A stretch of 64,000 nucleotides of DNA from Mycoplasmopsis gallinacea. Lineage in GTDB: Bacteria; Bacillota_I; Bacilli_A; Mycoplasmatales; Metamycoplasmataceae. The notes beneath the pieces are model-generated. The model was not told the DNA's origin. It was given only the letters and a program-made list of their open reading frames with translations, and searched no databases. Location: positions 744,001 through 808,000 of the forward strand of contig NZ_LR214950.1 of the NCBI RefSeq assembly GCF_900660495.1, written 5' to 3'. Positions within the stretch are counted from its first letter, which is position 1. The number at the start of each line of letters is the position of its first letter. The translations under genes and the position numbers were made by a program. This document shows positions 10,253-20,296 of the stretch, piece by piece.

Positions 10253-12025
10253 ATGCAAAAAAATAGTAAAAAAGTATATTTATACCCTTTTACAACAGGG
10301 TATAGACTTGTTTCTTTTTTATCAGGTTTCTTTGTTATTTTAGAAGTTGTAGCACAAGTTCTTATTCCATTTTTCATTAGTGAATTAATGGATAAAGGAC
10401 TAAAAGTCGGAACGGCAATAACCGATATGCATGCTATTGTGAAATATGGACTTATTATTTTAGGTCTTTCATTTATTTCTCTTATTTTTGGTATTCTAAG
10501 TGGTGTCTGTGCTTCTAAAGCTGCAGCTGGACTTGGTAAAAATATTCGTAAAGCTATTTACGAAAATATTGTCTCACTTTCATTTAAGAATTTAGACAAA
10601 TATTCAAGTGGAAGCTTAATTACTAGAATGACTAATGACATTATTAACGTGCAAAATGCATATTTGGTGATTGTTAGAACTTTAGTTAGAGCACCAATTA
10701 TGATTGTTTTTGCAATCATAATGGCTTTTGTAAATGCAGCAATGCTTGCTTCAGTATTGATTGGAGTTGTATTTGTACTTGCAATTATTGTCTTTACAAT
10801 TATGTTTTTAGTATTTAAAAGATACGGATTAATGCTTAGTTCTTATGATAAATTAAATAATAAAATCTCTGAGAATTTAATTGCAATGAGAACAATTAAA
10901 GCATTTGCAAAAGAAGAAAAAGAATTTAAAGAATTTGAAAAGCAAACCAAGGATGTGAAAAGAATTTCAATTTATACTGAAAAATTAATGTCGCTTTCAC
11001 AACCTATTTTCTCGGGAGCTATTTATTTATGTGTTTTTGCGTTTATTTTAATTGCAACAAACCATATGGTCCTTACTCCATTTAATGAATGAACCATTAC
11101 TCCAGGGGTTTTAGTTTCATTTTTTGGATATATGTTCCAAGTGCTTATTTCGTTTGTGCTTGTTGCTATGAGTGTTGCAACAATTACAATTGCTAAAGCT
11201 AGTGTTGGTAGAATTAAAGAAATTTTAGGTGAAAAAAGTTACATTCAAAACCCAGAAAACCCAATTACAGAAGTTAAAAAGGGTTCAATTGAATTTGTTG
11301 ATGTTTATTTAAAATATAACACACATGCTCAATTAGAAAACTTAAGCAATATTAATTTAAAAATTAATGCAGGTGAAACAATTGGAATTATTGGTGAAAC
11401 AGGTAGTTCAAAAAGTTCATTAGTTTCACTTTTACCTCGTTTATATGATGTTACCAGCGGAAAGGTTTTAATTGATGGCCACAACGTTAAAGATTATGAT
11501 GTAGCAACATTAAGAGATGCAGTTTCAATGGTACTTCAAAAAAATACACTCTTTAGCGGAACTATTCGTGAAAACATGCTTTGAGGAAACGAAAATGCAA
11601 CTGATAGTGAAATTATTGAGGCTTTAAAACAAGCTTCAGCATATGAATTTGTATTCGAAAAAGAAAATGGTTTAGACTCAAAAGTTGAAGAGGGTGGAAA
11701 CAATTTTTCAGGTGGGCAAAAACAACGTTTATGTATCGCAAGAGCACTTCTTAAAAAGTCAAAAATTATTGTACTTGATGACTCAACAAGTGCTGTTGAT
11801 AATAATACAGATCGTAAAATTAGGGAAGAATTTTCTAATAATCTTAAAGATGTAACTAAATTAATCATTGCTCAAAGAATTACATCAATTGAAAATGCAG
11901 ATCGCATTATTGTTCTTGATGATGGAAAAGTATCTGGATATGATACACATGAAAATTTATTAAAAAATAATGAATTTTACGCAAACCTTTGAAAAGACCA
12001 ATTAGCAGGAGGTGTAAATGAATAG
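10253..12025 (+). CDS. ABC exporter half-transporter, degenerate-site subunit (LmrC/BmrC/TM287 type)
   Basis: 590 residues: an N-terminal six-helix ABCB-type membrane domain (about residues 1-320) and a C-terminal ATPase domain. The Walker A near residue 381 is GETGSSKSS, where the usual GxGKS glycine is Ser. The Walker B region reads 'VLDDSTSAVD', with Asp in place of the catalytic Glu, and the switch position in 'IIAQRITS' is Gln in place of His. The signature FSGGQ is normal. This pattern is known for the non-hydrolysing half of heterodimeric multidrug exporters. The stop overlaps the next gene by 8 bases, so the pair is co-translated. Substrate unknown. Confidence 0.88.
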
Positions 12026-13925
12026 AAAAAAATCTAAATTCGATTCACAAACCTTCAAAAAATTAATGAAATTCATGTGAGAAACTAATAAAGTTTACTT
12101 TTCATTAATTGTATTTGGGATGATTGTAACAGCTGCTACATTTTCACTTAGTCAATCATTTTTAGGTATCGTTCTTTTTAATAAATTTTTAGTCCCATAT
12201 TTCATTAGTGGTGCTAAAAAATTCGATTGATATGGATTTACAATAGCGATTATGCTTTTAGGACTGATGTATTTAATTGGTGTAACTTGCCAATTTGTTG
12301 CTTCAAGATTGTCAATTTCACTTGCTCATTCCACAATTCAAAAATTAAGAGTCAGTTTATATTCAAAAATGCAAAAGCTACCAATTAAATACTTTGACAC
12401 TAATCTAAATGGAAACTTAATTTCAATTTATACAAATGATATTGATACATTAAGAGAAATGATTTCTCAAAGTTTCCCGCAAATTATTAACTCAATTGCA
12501 ACAATTTTCATTTTATTATTCTTAATGTTTTACTACAGCTGATTTATGACACTTATAGTGCTTTTACTTGTGTTTGTACTTATGTTTTTCTCAAGTAAAT
12601 TTGCTATTTATTCAGGAAAATACTTTGTGCAAAGACAAAAGAGTTTAGGTAAATTAAATGGATTTATAAGTGAAATGATTAATGGGGTTAAAGTTATTAA
12701 AGTCTTTAACCATGAACAAAAATCAGTATCTGATTTAACAGTAAAAAATGATGAATTTTACAAAAGCGACTTTAAATCTAAAGCTATAATGAACATTTTA
12801 TTCCCGCTTTTTATGAATATGGGGAATATTAATTATGCAATAGTTGCTCTTATTGGTGGAGTTATTTTAGCTAATAACGGACATGTTGGATCCTTAAATA
12901 TAGGTTTAAACATCGGGGTATTAGTTTCGTTCCTTCAATATACAAGAAGTTTCTCAAACCCAATTGCAACAATTAGTCAACAGTTCAACACAATTTCAGT
13001 AGCTATTGCTGGAGCTCAAAGAGTATTTGCTGTTTTTGAAGAAAAAGAAGAACAAGATCTTGGGACTATTGAAATAGTTCGTGAAAGAGATTTAAATGAA
13101 GCTGAAAAAGAGGTTTTATCTGCGTTAAACCTTGAAAAATCTAATTTCTACTACAAAATGCCTGTAGATGGCAAAGTAACATTTAAAGAAGCTAAAGGAC
13201 AGGTAGTATTTAAAAATGTTTACTTTGGATATACAGACCAAAAAATGATTCTTAAAGATATTAATTTAGAAGTAATGCCTGGTCAAAAAATTGCTTTTGT
13301 TGGAGCAACTGGAGCTGGAAAAACTACAATTACCAACTTAATTAACCGTTTCTATGATGTAAATCAAGGTGAAATTTTACTTGACGGAATCAATCTTGAA
13401 GAAATTAAAAAATCTTCATTAAGAAAATCACTTGGTTTTGTACTTCAAGATACTTCTCTTTTCAGTAAAAGTGTTAAAGAAAACATCTCTTATGGAGTTG
13501 AAAATGCTCTGAAAGAAGATGTTGAATACGCAGCTAGCGTTGCGAATGCAGATCGTTTTATTGGTTTAATGGAAAATGGATTTGAAACTGAGCTCGAAAA
13601 TGCTGGTGAAAACATTTCTCAAGGTCAAAAACAACTGCTTTCAATTGCTAGAACAAGTATGCTTCAACCAATGATTTTAGTCCTTGACGAAGCTACAAGT
13701 ACAATTGATACTGAAACTGAAAAACACGTTCAAGAAGCTATGTATAATTTAATGAATAACAGAACTTCATTTATTATCGCTCACCGTCTTAGCACAATCA
13801 AAAACGTCGATAAAATTGTGGTTTTAGATAAAGGTGAAATTGCTGAGCAAGGAAGTCATAAAGAACTTCTTGCTCAAAAAGGTATGTATTACAAACTTTA
13901 TACAGGTGCTATTGAACTTGATTAA
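12018..13925 (+). CDS. ABC exporter half-transporter, catalytic subunit (LmrD/BmrD/TM288 type)
   Basis: 635 residues: a transmembrane domain in about the first 330 residues and an ATPase domain with a canonical Walker A 'GATGAGKTT' near residue 429, Walker B 'LVLDEATSTID' with the catalytic Glu, and switch His in 'IIAHRLST'. Its signature is 'ISQGQ' rather than LSGGQ, which is the expected partner change in asymmetric exporters. It starts with an AGGAGGTG site inside the end of the upstream gene. Its last codons and stop are duplicated beyond the downstream IS element as a target repeat, and the original operon terminator now lies 1.9 kb away. Confidence 0.9.
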
Positions 13926-13934
13926 AACAAAAGA
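13897..13934 (+). repeat. Left copy of 38-bp target-site duplication of IS copy 1
   Basis: TTTATACAGGTGCTATTGAA and the next 18 bases, ending ACAAAAGA, are repeated exactly at 15780-15817 directly beyond the IS. The repeat includes the last codons and stop of the ABC exporter gene. Confidence 0.93.
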
Positions 13935-13961
13935 CCTGAGTTTCCAAGTTGAGACACTATA

Positions 13962-14000
13962 AAAAACGAATACAGCTATAAATAAGGTGTATTCGTTTTT
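13962..14000. terminator. Bidirectional terminator at transposase 3' end
   Basis: AAAAACGAATACA and TGTATTCGTTTTT arms with a 13-base loop, inside the IS. It may also stop transcription arriving from the ABC operon. The equivalent hairpin exists in the other IS copy. Confidence 0.75.
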
Positions 14001-14026
14001 TTACATTTAAAATTACACACATAGAA

Positions 14027-15655
14027 TTAACTCATACATGCGATGAAATCTTTATAAATTTTTATATTTTCTTTGTGGTTTTCATCCAAATCATTAATTA
14101 TTTCTTGTACCACTTTTCCATTTACTTCTTTTTTTGTTATAGTCATCATTCTTAATGAATCCACAAATAAATCTAACGTCACTTTTTGTATTTCTCCATT
14201 GATTTCATAATATTTCTTTAATTTATAAAGACAGTATTTTAAAACAACAAGAGCAATGAAACATAATAAAAGATGTGCAAGTATATGCTGTTCATTATGA
14301 ACAAAAACAGGTCTAACTTGTAAAGAAGATTTTAATGTTCTGAAATTTTCTTCTACTTTTCATTGTTTTCTGTAAATTTCATTAGCTTTTTCTGGTGTTA
14401 AATCTAGAATATTGGTTTCAATAATGTAAAAACCATCTTCAGATTCTTTTTTCTTAATTTTCTCTCAATTTAATTTACCCACTGTTTTGCCATCAATGTC
14501 CATATATTTCTTTTTATATTCTGGAACTAAAGAACTAAGTGGCAGTTCTCCATTTACAGTTTTCTTATTCAATTTATCAATAAAATTATTTCTTTTTAAT
14601 TTATCTAAAGTCTTTTTCCCAGGACTGAAAAACACACATCATTTTCTGTATTTACCATTAAATCTATTTTTATTTCAAACAGATTCAACAATTTGTTCTT
14701 TTCAAAACATTTCATCTCTAAAAACATAATGTTTGTCTTCAAGAATGAATTTTTTCATCCCAATACTTAATGTATCTAATCTTTTTTGGAATATATATTT
14801 AATTCCTTTTTGTTCTAGGAAACGTAAGTTTGCGTTGTTATTTATTCCACGATCTGCAACTATTGTAATATCCTTTATTTTATAGATTGATTGAAGTTCT
14901 AAAACGAAGGATAACATTGTTTTACCATCAGCCGTGTTACCTGGGAAAACTTTATAGTGTATTGGTATTCCGTTTTCGTCTACAGCCATTGCTATGACTA
15001 CTTGATCTTCATTGTGTTTTCCGTCTTTTGAAAAACCGTTTTTTCTCATCCCTTCTCTTGTAAAGCTTTCAAAATAAACTGTTGTGTTATCGAAGTGAAT
15101 AACTTTATTATTGCGATTTGTAAATTCATTTATTTTTTGAAATAAATTGACTAAAACAGAGTTCTTATTTTCAAAAATAACATCAAGATAGTTATATATT
15201 GATGATTTTTTAACATTAATATCATTTATAAAATCGCTTTTATTTTTATATTGTGACATATAGCTTCTTGGAAGGATAATTCTAGTTGCTATGAAAAATT
15301 CCAAAACCTCTTCTAACGATTTATGTTTACTTTTTGGCAATACTGAAAATAAATCTAATTCTTTAATAACTTTATAAATTAAATCAACTCCAATATTTTG
15401 GATACTTGTTTTTACAGAAGTGGGTTTTAATAATTTAAAAAATTCTTCTTTTGCAATAGCTTTATCTAAAGATGTATCTACTTTTTTTGCTATTTCTTTC
15501 ATATCTTCAATTGAAGATAATCCATACTTTTCTTTGATATCTTCTCAGTATCCTAGACCAACCTGATTTCCATAACCTTTTTTAAAACCTTTAGAAATAG
15601 CTAAAACTAAATAATATTTTCCATTTTGTTTTTTCTTGCATAAACTGTAACTCAT
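14027..15655 (-). CDS. IS1634-family transposase (copy 1)
   Basis: 542 residues, reading through several TGA codons. IS4-superfamily DDE catalytic residues are visible: Asp in 'HFDNTTVYFES', Asp in 'IVADRGINNN', and the Glu of a YREK-type region 'IYRKQWKVEENFRTLK'. The stop TAA is at 14027. The length matches other intact IS1634 transposases, so the copy looks functional. Identical in its translated segments to the copy at 51512. Confidence 0.93.
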
Positions 15656-15779
15656 GCTCTTATTATATCATTTTATGTGTGTAATGTAAGTAAAAAAACA
15701 TTTTTTTCTTTAGGTCATATATCTTTGATATATGTATAAAAAATAAGCCTAAAAAATAGGCTCAACTTGGAAACTCAGG

Positions 15780-15817
15780 TTTATACAGGTGCTATTGAAC
15801 TTGATTAAAACAAAAGA
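15780..15817 (+). repeat. Right copy of 38-bp target-site duplication of IS copy 1
   Basis: Exact repeat of 13897-13934. It carries a stranded duplicate of the ABC gene's last codons and overlaps the first arm of the old operon terminator. Confidence 0.93.
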
Positions 15818-15840
15818 CAAGCTAGATAAGCTTGTCTTTT
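15812..15840. terminator. Original ABC-operon terminator, now separated by the IS; also terminates trmB
   Basis: AAAAGACAAGCT-N5-AGCTTGTCTTTT with T-runs in both directions, lying between the right target duplication and the trmB stop. Confidence 0.8.
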
Positions 15841-15843
15841 TGA

Positions 15844-16452
15844 TTAATTTGGCTTAGCAATTAAAAAGTTAATGTTTTTCCCAAGTGCTGATCATTTTTG
15901 TTCATAACCAGTTTGATAATTATCTGCATTATACTTACTTTTATGCAAATCAGTAGTTAGGTCAATTATTGTTCAATTATTTTCTTTAAAAGATTCTACA
16001 GAATAGTTGAATAACTTATCATTATCGGTTTTGAATTTTAAAACGCTATTTGGATTCATTATCTTTCTGTATTTTTCTAAGAAAGTTTTGTAAGTTAAAC
16101 GACGTTTTTCATGTGCATTTTTAGGTCATGGATCACTAAAAGTAAGTCAAATTTGGTTCATTGTTCCGTCAAAAAGTTCATCAATTTTTGTAGCATCTTC
16201 AGTGATAATAAAAAGGTTTTCTAAATTAAGTTCATTAATTTTTTTAAGGATTTTATTGGCAACTGTTGGATACTTTTCTAACGCATAATAAGTGATATTT
16301 GGGTTATTTAGAGCTAATTGAGTGATCATTTCACCTTTTCCAGCACCAATTTCTAAAATATCATTTTCATTAACTTTAAGTGGGAAATTTTTAATTAAAA
16401 ATTTGGATTGAGCTAATTTATCAGCTGCAGTTTTGTCATGTCTTAATCTCAT
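15844..16452 (-). CDS. trmB: tRNA (guanine-N7-)-methyltransferase TrmB
   Basis: 202 residues. SAM motif I is '[11 protein letters not shown]' and the family signature '[15 protein letters not shown]' appears after a TGA-coded Trp; a C-terminal '[10 protein letters not shown]' segment is also typical. The enzyme makes m7G at position 46 of tRNAs. The ATG lies 8 bases after a TATAAT box and has no Shine-Dalgarno, so the transcript is probably leaderless. Convergent with the ABC operon. Confidence 0.93.
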
Positions 16453-16526
16453 ATTTAACTATTATAATATAAAAAAGTATTTATAATTTATAAACATATA
16501 TTTAGTAAAAATAAGGAGAAGTTATT

Positions 16527-17069
16527 ATGCTAAGAATTATTTCAGGAAAATATCGCAATCGTAAAATTGAGCAACCACCACTTGAAACTTCTAGACCTAC
16601 AATGGATAAGGTAAAAGAATCAATTTTCTCAAGCATTCAGTTTAAAATTGTTGATAAAACGTTTCTAGATCTTTTTTCAGGAAGTGGTTCAATGGCAATT
16701 GAAGCAGTATCAAGAGGAGCTTCAAGTGTAACTTTGCTTGAACTTAACAATGTAGCTTTTAACATTATTAAGAAAAATATTTCGAGTTTGAAAATTGATA
16801 ATATTAATGCAATCAAAAAAGATTCACTTTTATTCTTACAAAATACTAATGAAACCTTTGACTTTGTTTTTATTGATGCTCCATATGCTAACTATGCTCT
16901 TTTAAATGATTCTTTAAAGTTAATTGCCAAGCGAAATATTCTTAATGAAGATGGCGAAATTATTGTTGAAACTAATAAAGTGTCAGAAGTGATTATCCCT
17001 GAAGGTTTAAGAGTATTTAAAAGTAAAAGATATGGAAAAGTAGATATTTTATATATAACTCATGAATAA
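16527..17069 (+). CDS. rsmD: 16S rRNA (guanine-966 N2)-methyltransferase RsmD
   Basis: 180 residues starting MLRIISGKYRNRKI, the typical RsmD opening, then 'RPTMDKVKESIFSSI' and SAM motif 'FLDLFSGSGSMAIEA'. The usual catalytic DPPY is DAPY here. A good ribosome site (AAGGAG) is placed before ATG. The stop overlaps the next methyltransferase gene by 8 bases (ATGAATAA), so the two are translationally coupled. Confidence 0.93.
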   Translation: MLRIISGKYRNRKIEQPPLETSRPTMDKVKESIFSSIQFKIVDKTFLDLFSGSGSMAIEAVSRGASSVTLLELNNVAFNIIKKNISSLKIDNINAIKKDSLLFLQNTNETFDFVFIDAPYANYALLNDSLKLIAKRNILNEDGEIIVETNKVSEVIIPEGLRVFKSKRYGKVDILYITHE

Positions 17070-18378
17070 TTTAAATAATCAAGTTTTAACACTTAAAATT
17101 GAAAAAATCACTTATGAAGGTCTAGGTCAAGCTACCCTAGAAAACGGGCATAAAATATTTGTTTATAACGCTTTTACAAACGAAGTTGTAAAAGCTAAAA
17201 TTATTAAAAGCAACTCAAAATTTTCTTTTGCACTTGTAGAAGAATTTATTGAGCAAAATAAATCTATTAGAAATGAAAAATCTTACAATTGCGTCTCTTC
17301 CAACCCTTTAATTAACCTTAGATATGAATATCAAATTGAGCTTAAACAACACTACTTACAAACCTTATTTTTAAGAAATTTAAATTTAGATCCAAACGTT
17401 TTACACTCATTTTATGGGGCTAAAAACATTTATAACTACCGCAATAAAGCAACTTATCCACTTTTTGTAGACCAAAATAAACTTCGTTATGGAGAATATA
17501 GAGCAAAATCTAACATTTTGATTAATACAGATAATTTAGTTCTTAATCAGAAATCAATTAACCAAGTTTTATTAAAAATAGTTAACTTAATCAACTTGGA
17601 ATTTGATCATTCTCATTTAGATAATTTCAAAGAAATAATCCTTAAAACAAACAATAATAACGAAACAATTGTTTGTTTAAAAGTTATAGGGCAAATTGAT
17701 TTTAGCGACCACTTCCTTTCTAAAACCAAGGAGATTCGTAATTTAATTCAATTTAAAATTGTTAATTTAGATACTTCTAAAGAAGCTTTAACTTGAACTA
17801 AAAAGTCATTTATTATCTCTCTTTTGAATAAGAAATTTTCAGTTTTAGACAAATCATTTTTTCAAATCAACAATGAAATAGCATCTATAATGTTTTCAAA
17901 AATTAAAGAAAAAATTTCATCTTTAAATCAAAAGGTAATTGTTGATCTTTTTTGTGGAGTAGGGACAATTGGTCAACTTGTTTCTGAAGAATCTATGAGC
18001 ATTTTTGGTGTTGATATAGAAGAGCAATCAATCTTTTTAGCCAATAAAAATGCGCTTAAAAATAATTTTACTAAAGCTTTTTATGAAGCTGAAGATGTGT
18101 TTAAATCTAAAGAATTAGAAAAACATTTAAATAGTGATGATAGTTTTGTTATTTTAGACCCGCCAAGAAGCGGACTTAATGACGCATTAATTGATCTTAT
18201 CGCTAAAAAAGGTGTGAAAAATATAGCTTATATGTCCTGTGATCCAAGGACTTTGGTTAGAGATTTGAAAAGATTTACTGAAGTTTATAACTACAAAATT
18301 GACTTTGTACAAGGTTTTGATATGTTCCCTAATACGTATCACATTGAAACGATTGTGTTTATGCATAAGAATGATTAA
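17062..18378 (+). CDS. TrmA/RlmD-type RNA (uracil-5-)-methyltransferase
   Basis: 438 residues across one TGA codon. An N-terminal TRAM-like domain (about 1-70), a central domain, and a C-terminal SAM domain with 'VDLFCGVGTIGQL', 'VILDPPRSGL' and the catalytic cysteine in 'YMSCDPRTLVRDL'. The family methylates U in 23S rRNA or tRNA. The four cysteines that bind an iron-sulphur cluster in RlmD are mostly missing; only one Cys occurs in that region. Which RNA site it modifies cannot be told from sequence. Confidence 0.88.
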
Positions 18379-18391
18379 TAAATAAAAATGA

Positions 18392-18427
18392 AAATCTTTC
18401 TCAAAAAAGCTTGAGAAAGATTTTTTT
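18392..18427 (+). terminator. Terminator after rsmD-methyltransferase operon
   Basis: AAATCTTTCTCAA and TTGAGAAAGATTT arms followed by T residues. Confidence 0.9.
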
Positions 18428-18508
18428 ATATAAATGCCCATTAAAAAATCATTTTTCCCTTAAAATGTGCTATATTTTAATGGAAAGAAATATCTTTAAG
18501 GGGAAATC

Positions 18509-19555
18509 ATGAGAATTTTTAACTATTCCAAATTAAAAGAAAAGAAGTGGGATTTAGATGTTTTAAGTTTAGTTGCAGGTATTTACAGATATCAAGGTAA
18601 GCAAGAATTTTATCTAAAAGAAAAAAATGAGGAGTTAAACAAATTAATTGAAATTGCTAAAATACAAAGTACTGAATCGTCAAATGAAATTGAAGGAATT
18701 GTAACAACTAAAAGCAGATTAAAACAAATAATGGAAGAAAAAACAACACCAAAAAACAGAGATGAAAAAGAAATTGCGGGATACAGAGACGCTTTAAATA
18801 TAATTCATAACAATTTTGACATAATACCTATTTCTAAAAACTATATTTTACAATTACATAAAATTTTGTTTAGTCATTTAGAAAATGGTTCTGGTGGAAA
18901 AATAAAAAGTTCTAATAATGTTATTGTAGCTAATTATCCTGATGGTCGTTCTGAAGTGCTATTTACTCCACTATCTGCTTTTGAGACCCCTGAAGCTTTA
19001 GAAAGAATTTGTTTTGAATATAACAAAGTAATTGGTAATGCAGAAGTAAACCCATTAATTGCTATTCCTGTTTTTATTCATGATTTTTTATGTATTCACC
19101 CATTTAATTATGGAAATGGAAGAATTAGCAGACTTCTTACTACTCTTTTGTTATACCAAAATGGTTTTTATGTTGGTAAATACATATCATTAGAAGCGAT
19201 AATAGCTAAAGATAAAGATTATTACTATAATTCACTTAATAAATCAGGTGCAAATTGACATGAAGGCAATGAAGATCCAACGCCTTTTATCAAATATCTT
19301 TTAGGCATTATTTTATCTGCGTATAAAAGTTTTGAGGATCGATTTACTATTATTGAAGATAAAATACCGGCTGTGGAAATGGTGAGAAAAGCTGTTATGC
19401 AAAAAATAGGAAGATTTAAAAAGCAAGATATAAGAGAGCTTTGTCCTTCGTTAAGTATTAGTTCAATTGAAGGTTCACTTAGAAAGTTAGTAGACCAAGG
19501 TGATATTAAAAGAGAAGGTGTTGGTAAATCCATAACTTATTTTAGATTAAAGTAG
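18509..19555 (+). CDS. Fic-domain protein with altered catalytic motif
   Basis: 348 residues. N-terminal helix with the class II inhibitory pattern 'SNEIEG' (S/T-x-x-x-E-G), a Fic core with the flap region and the active loop 'HPFNYGNGRISR', and a C-terminal winged-helix-like segment. Fic proteins generally transfer AMP to Ser/Thr/Tyr of target proteins. The conserved acidic metal ligand (HPFx[D/E]GNGR) is Tyr here, while His and the GNGR anion hole are intact. One TGA codon is read as Trp. Shine-Dalgarno AAGGGG upstream. No antitoxin gene adjoins; the inhibitory helix is internal. Confidence 0.88.
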
Positions 19556-19618
19556 AGTTGAAAGTAGATTTTTTTCAATGTTAAAAAAGCTTGCTATCAT
19601 TGTAAAAATTGAAATTCA

Positions 19619-19659
19619 ATTACTAATATGACTAATTTATAGACTTATTAGTAATTTTA
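19619..19659 (+). terminator. Possible terminator after fic
   Basis: ATTACTAA and TTAGTAAT arms with a 21-base spacer and a short T tail. AT-rich and weak. Confidence 0.4.
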
Positions 19660-19697
19660 GATTATATAAATTGGAAACAAAATGAAGTTTATTTTTT

Positions 19698-19782
19698 TAT
19701 GCTACTAAGTGGTAAACTAAGGGCTATCAACCTTTCCCACTTAGTAGCATAACTTTTTATACTAGCAAGTGGGAAAGTAAAC
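19698..19782. repeat. Cluster of a dispersed 'CTACTAAGTGGGAAACTA'-like repeat
   Basis: A 15-bp perfect inverted repeat (TATGCTACTAAGTGG at 19698-19712, complement at 19737-19751) extends to about 19 bp with one mismatch. A third copy in direct orientation (ACTAGCAAGTGGGAAAGTA) starts at 19761. A fourth related copy is at 36172-36190. Nothing in the region codes. It may be a mobile-element footprint or a recombination or protein-binding site. Confidence 0.55.
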
Positions 19783-19805
19783 AAAAAAGCCAACAATGCC
19801 GGCTT
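19783..19805 (-). terminator. Terminator of the 51-codon membrane peptide gene
   Basis: AAGCC and GGCTT arms followed by a run of six T on the minus strand, 27 bases after the small gene's stop. Confidence 0.55.
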
Positions 19806-19831
19806 GAGTATGTTTGTTATCTAATTTTAAA

Positions 19832-19987
19832 TTAGAAGTTTGTGCAGGCTGTTAAAGCGAAAATAATTATCCCCGCACCGATAACAAATGAAATGATAGA
19901 TCATAAAATGTTTAAAAGACGTTTAATAACTCCTCAAAGAGCTGCTAAAAGGATTAACCCTCCAATAATATATAATATGTATTCCAT
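19832..19987 (-). CDS. Small hydrophobic membrane peptide (51 aa)
   Basis: Read with TGA as Trp, this gives MEYILYIIGGLILLAALWGV, a short basic stretch (KRLLN), then a second hydrophobic segment ending ALTACTNF. It is almost entirely hydrophobic, with two predicted membrane spans. A strong GGAGGG Shine-Dalgarno lies 4 bases before ATG and a terminator follows, which together support a real gene. No family recognised. The size and composition recall small membrane peptides, including some type I toxins, but that is only a resemblance. Confidence 0.6.
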
Positions 19988-20098
19988 TTTTCCCTCCATA
20001 CTCTATTAATTAAATTATATAAAATTGTGAAAGAGCTTTAATAAATAAGAAAAATCAATATTTTTTTACTGGAAAACATAAAAGTAAAGGAGATTAAA

Positions 20099-20191
20099 GT
20101 GGGTCATTCATCCGGAATGAATACCGCTTTATTTAAGGGTGAAAAGACTTTTTTGTTAATGAAATATTTCCAATTATGAAAATATGAATAA
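20099..20191 (+). CDS. Short peptide gene (30 aa) upstream of MFS-methyltransferase
   Basis: A GTG start lies 6 bases after a perfect AAGGAG. The peptide begins MGHSSGMNTALFKGEKTF and ends KYFQLWKYE, using one TGA codon. It is not hydrophobic and has no cysteine. It could be a leader peptide controlling the gene 105 bases downstream, a peptide substrate for the fused transporter/methyltransferase, or a remnant of a longer gene. A weak ATTCAT/ATGAAT hairpin lies within it. No homologue recognised. Confidence 0.45.
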
Positions 20192-20296
20192 ATTTATTAC
20201 TGATTTCTCAATAAATAAAATAGTGAAGATATAATTTAATCATAAGGAAATATTTTCAACCCCTTTATTTCTAAAACATTATTTCGAAAGCCTAAA

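Larger units (their letters stand above)
13935..15779 (-). mobile_element. IS1634-family insertion sequence, copy 1
   Basis: 1845 bp bounded by a perfect 19-bp terminal inverted repeat (CCTGAGTTTCCAAGTTGAG at the low-coordinate end, its complement at the other). It encodes one transposase on the minus strand. The 38-bp direct repeats on both sides fit the IS1634 habit of making unusually long and variable target duplications. The second copy, at 51388-53232, has the same length and encodes an identical transposase. The insertion lies just after the stop of the ABC exporter operon and disrupts no gene. The family call rests on the transposase motifs and the long duplications. Confidence 0.92.

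Noticed and set aside
19698-19782. CRISPR array
   Set aside because: Only three imperfect copies in mixed orientation, spacing is not uniform, and there are no cas genes in the window.
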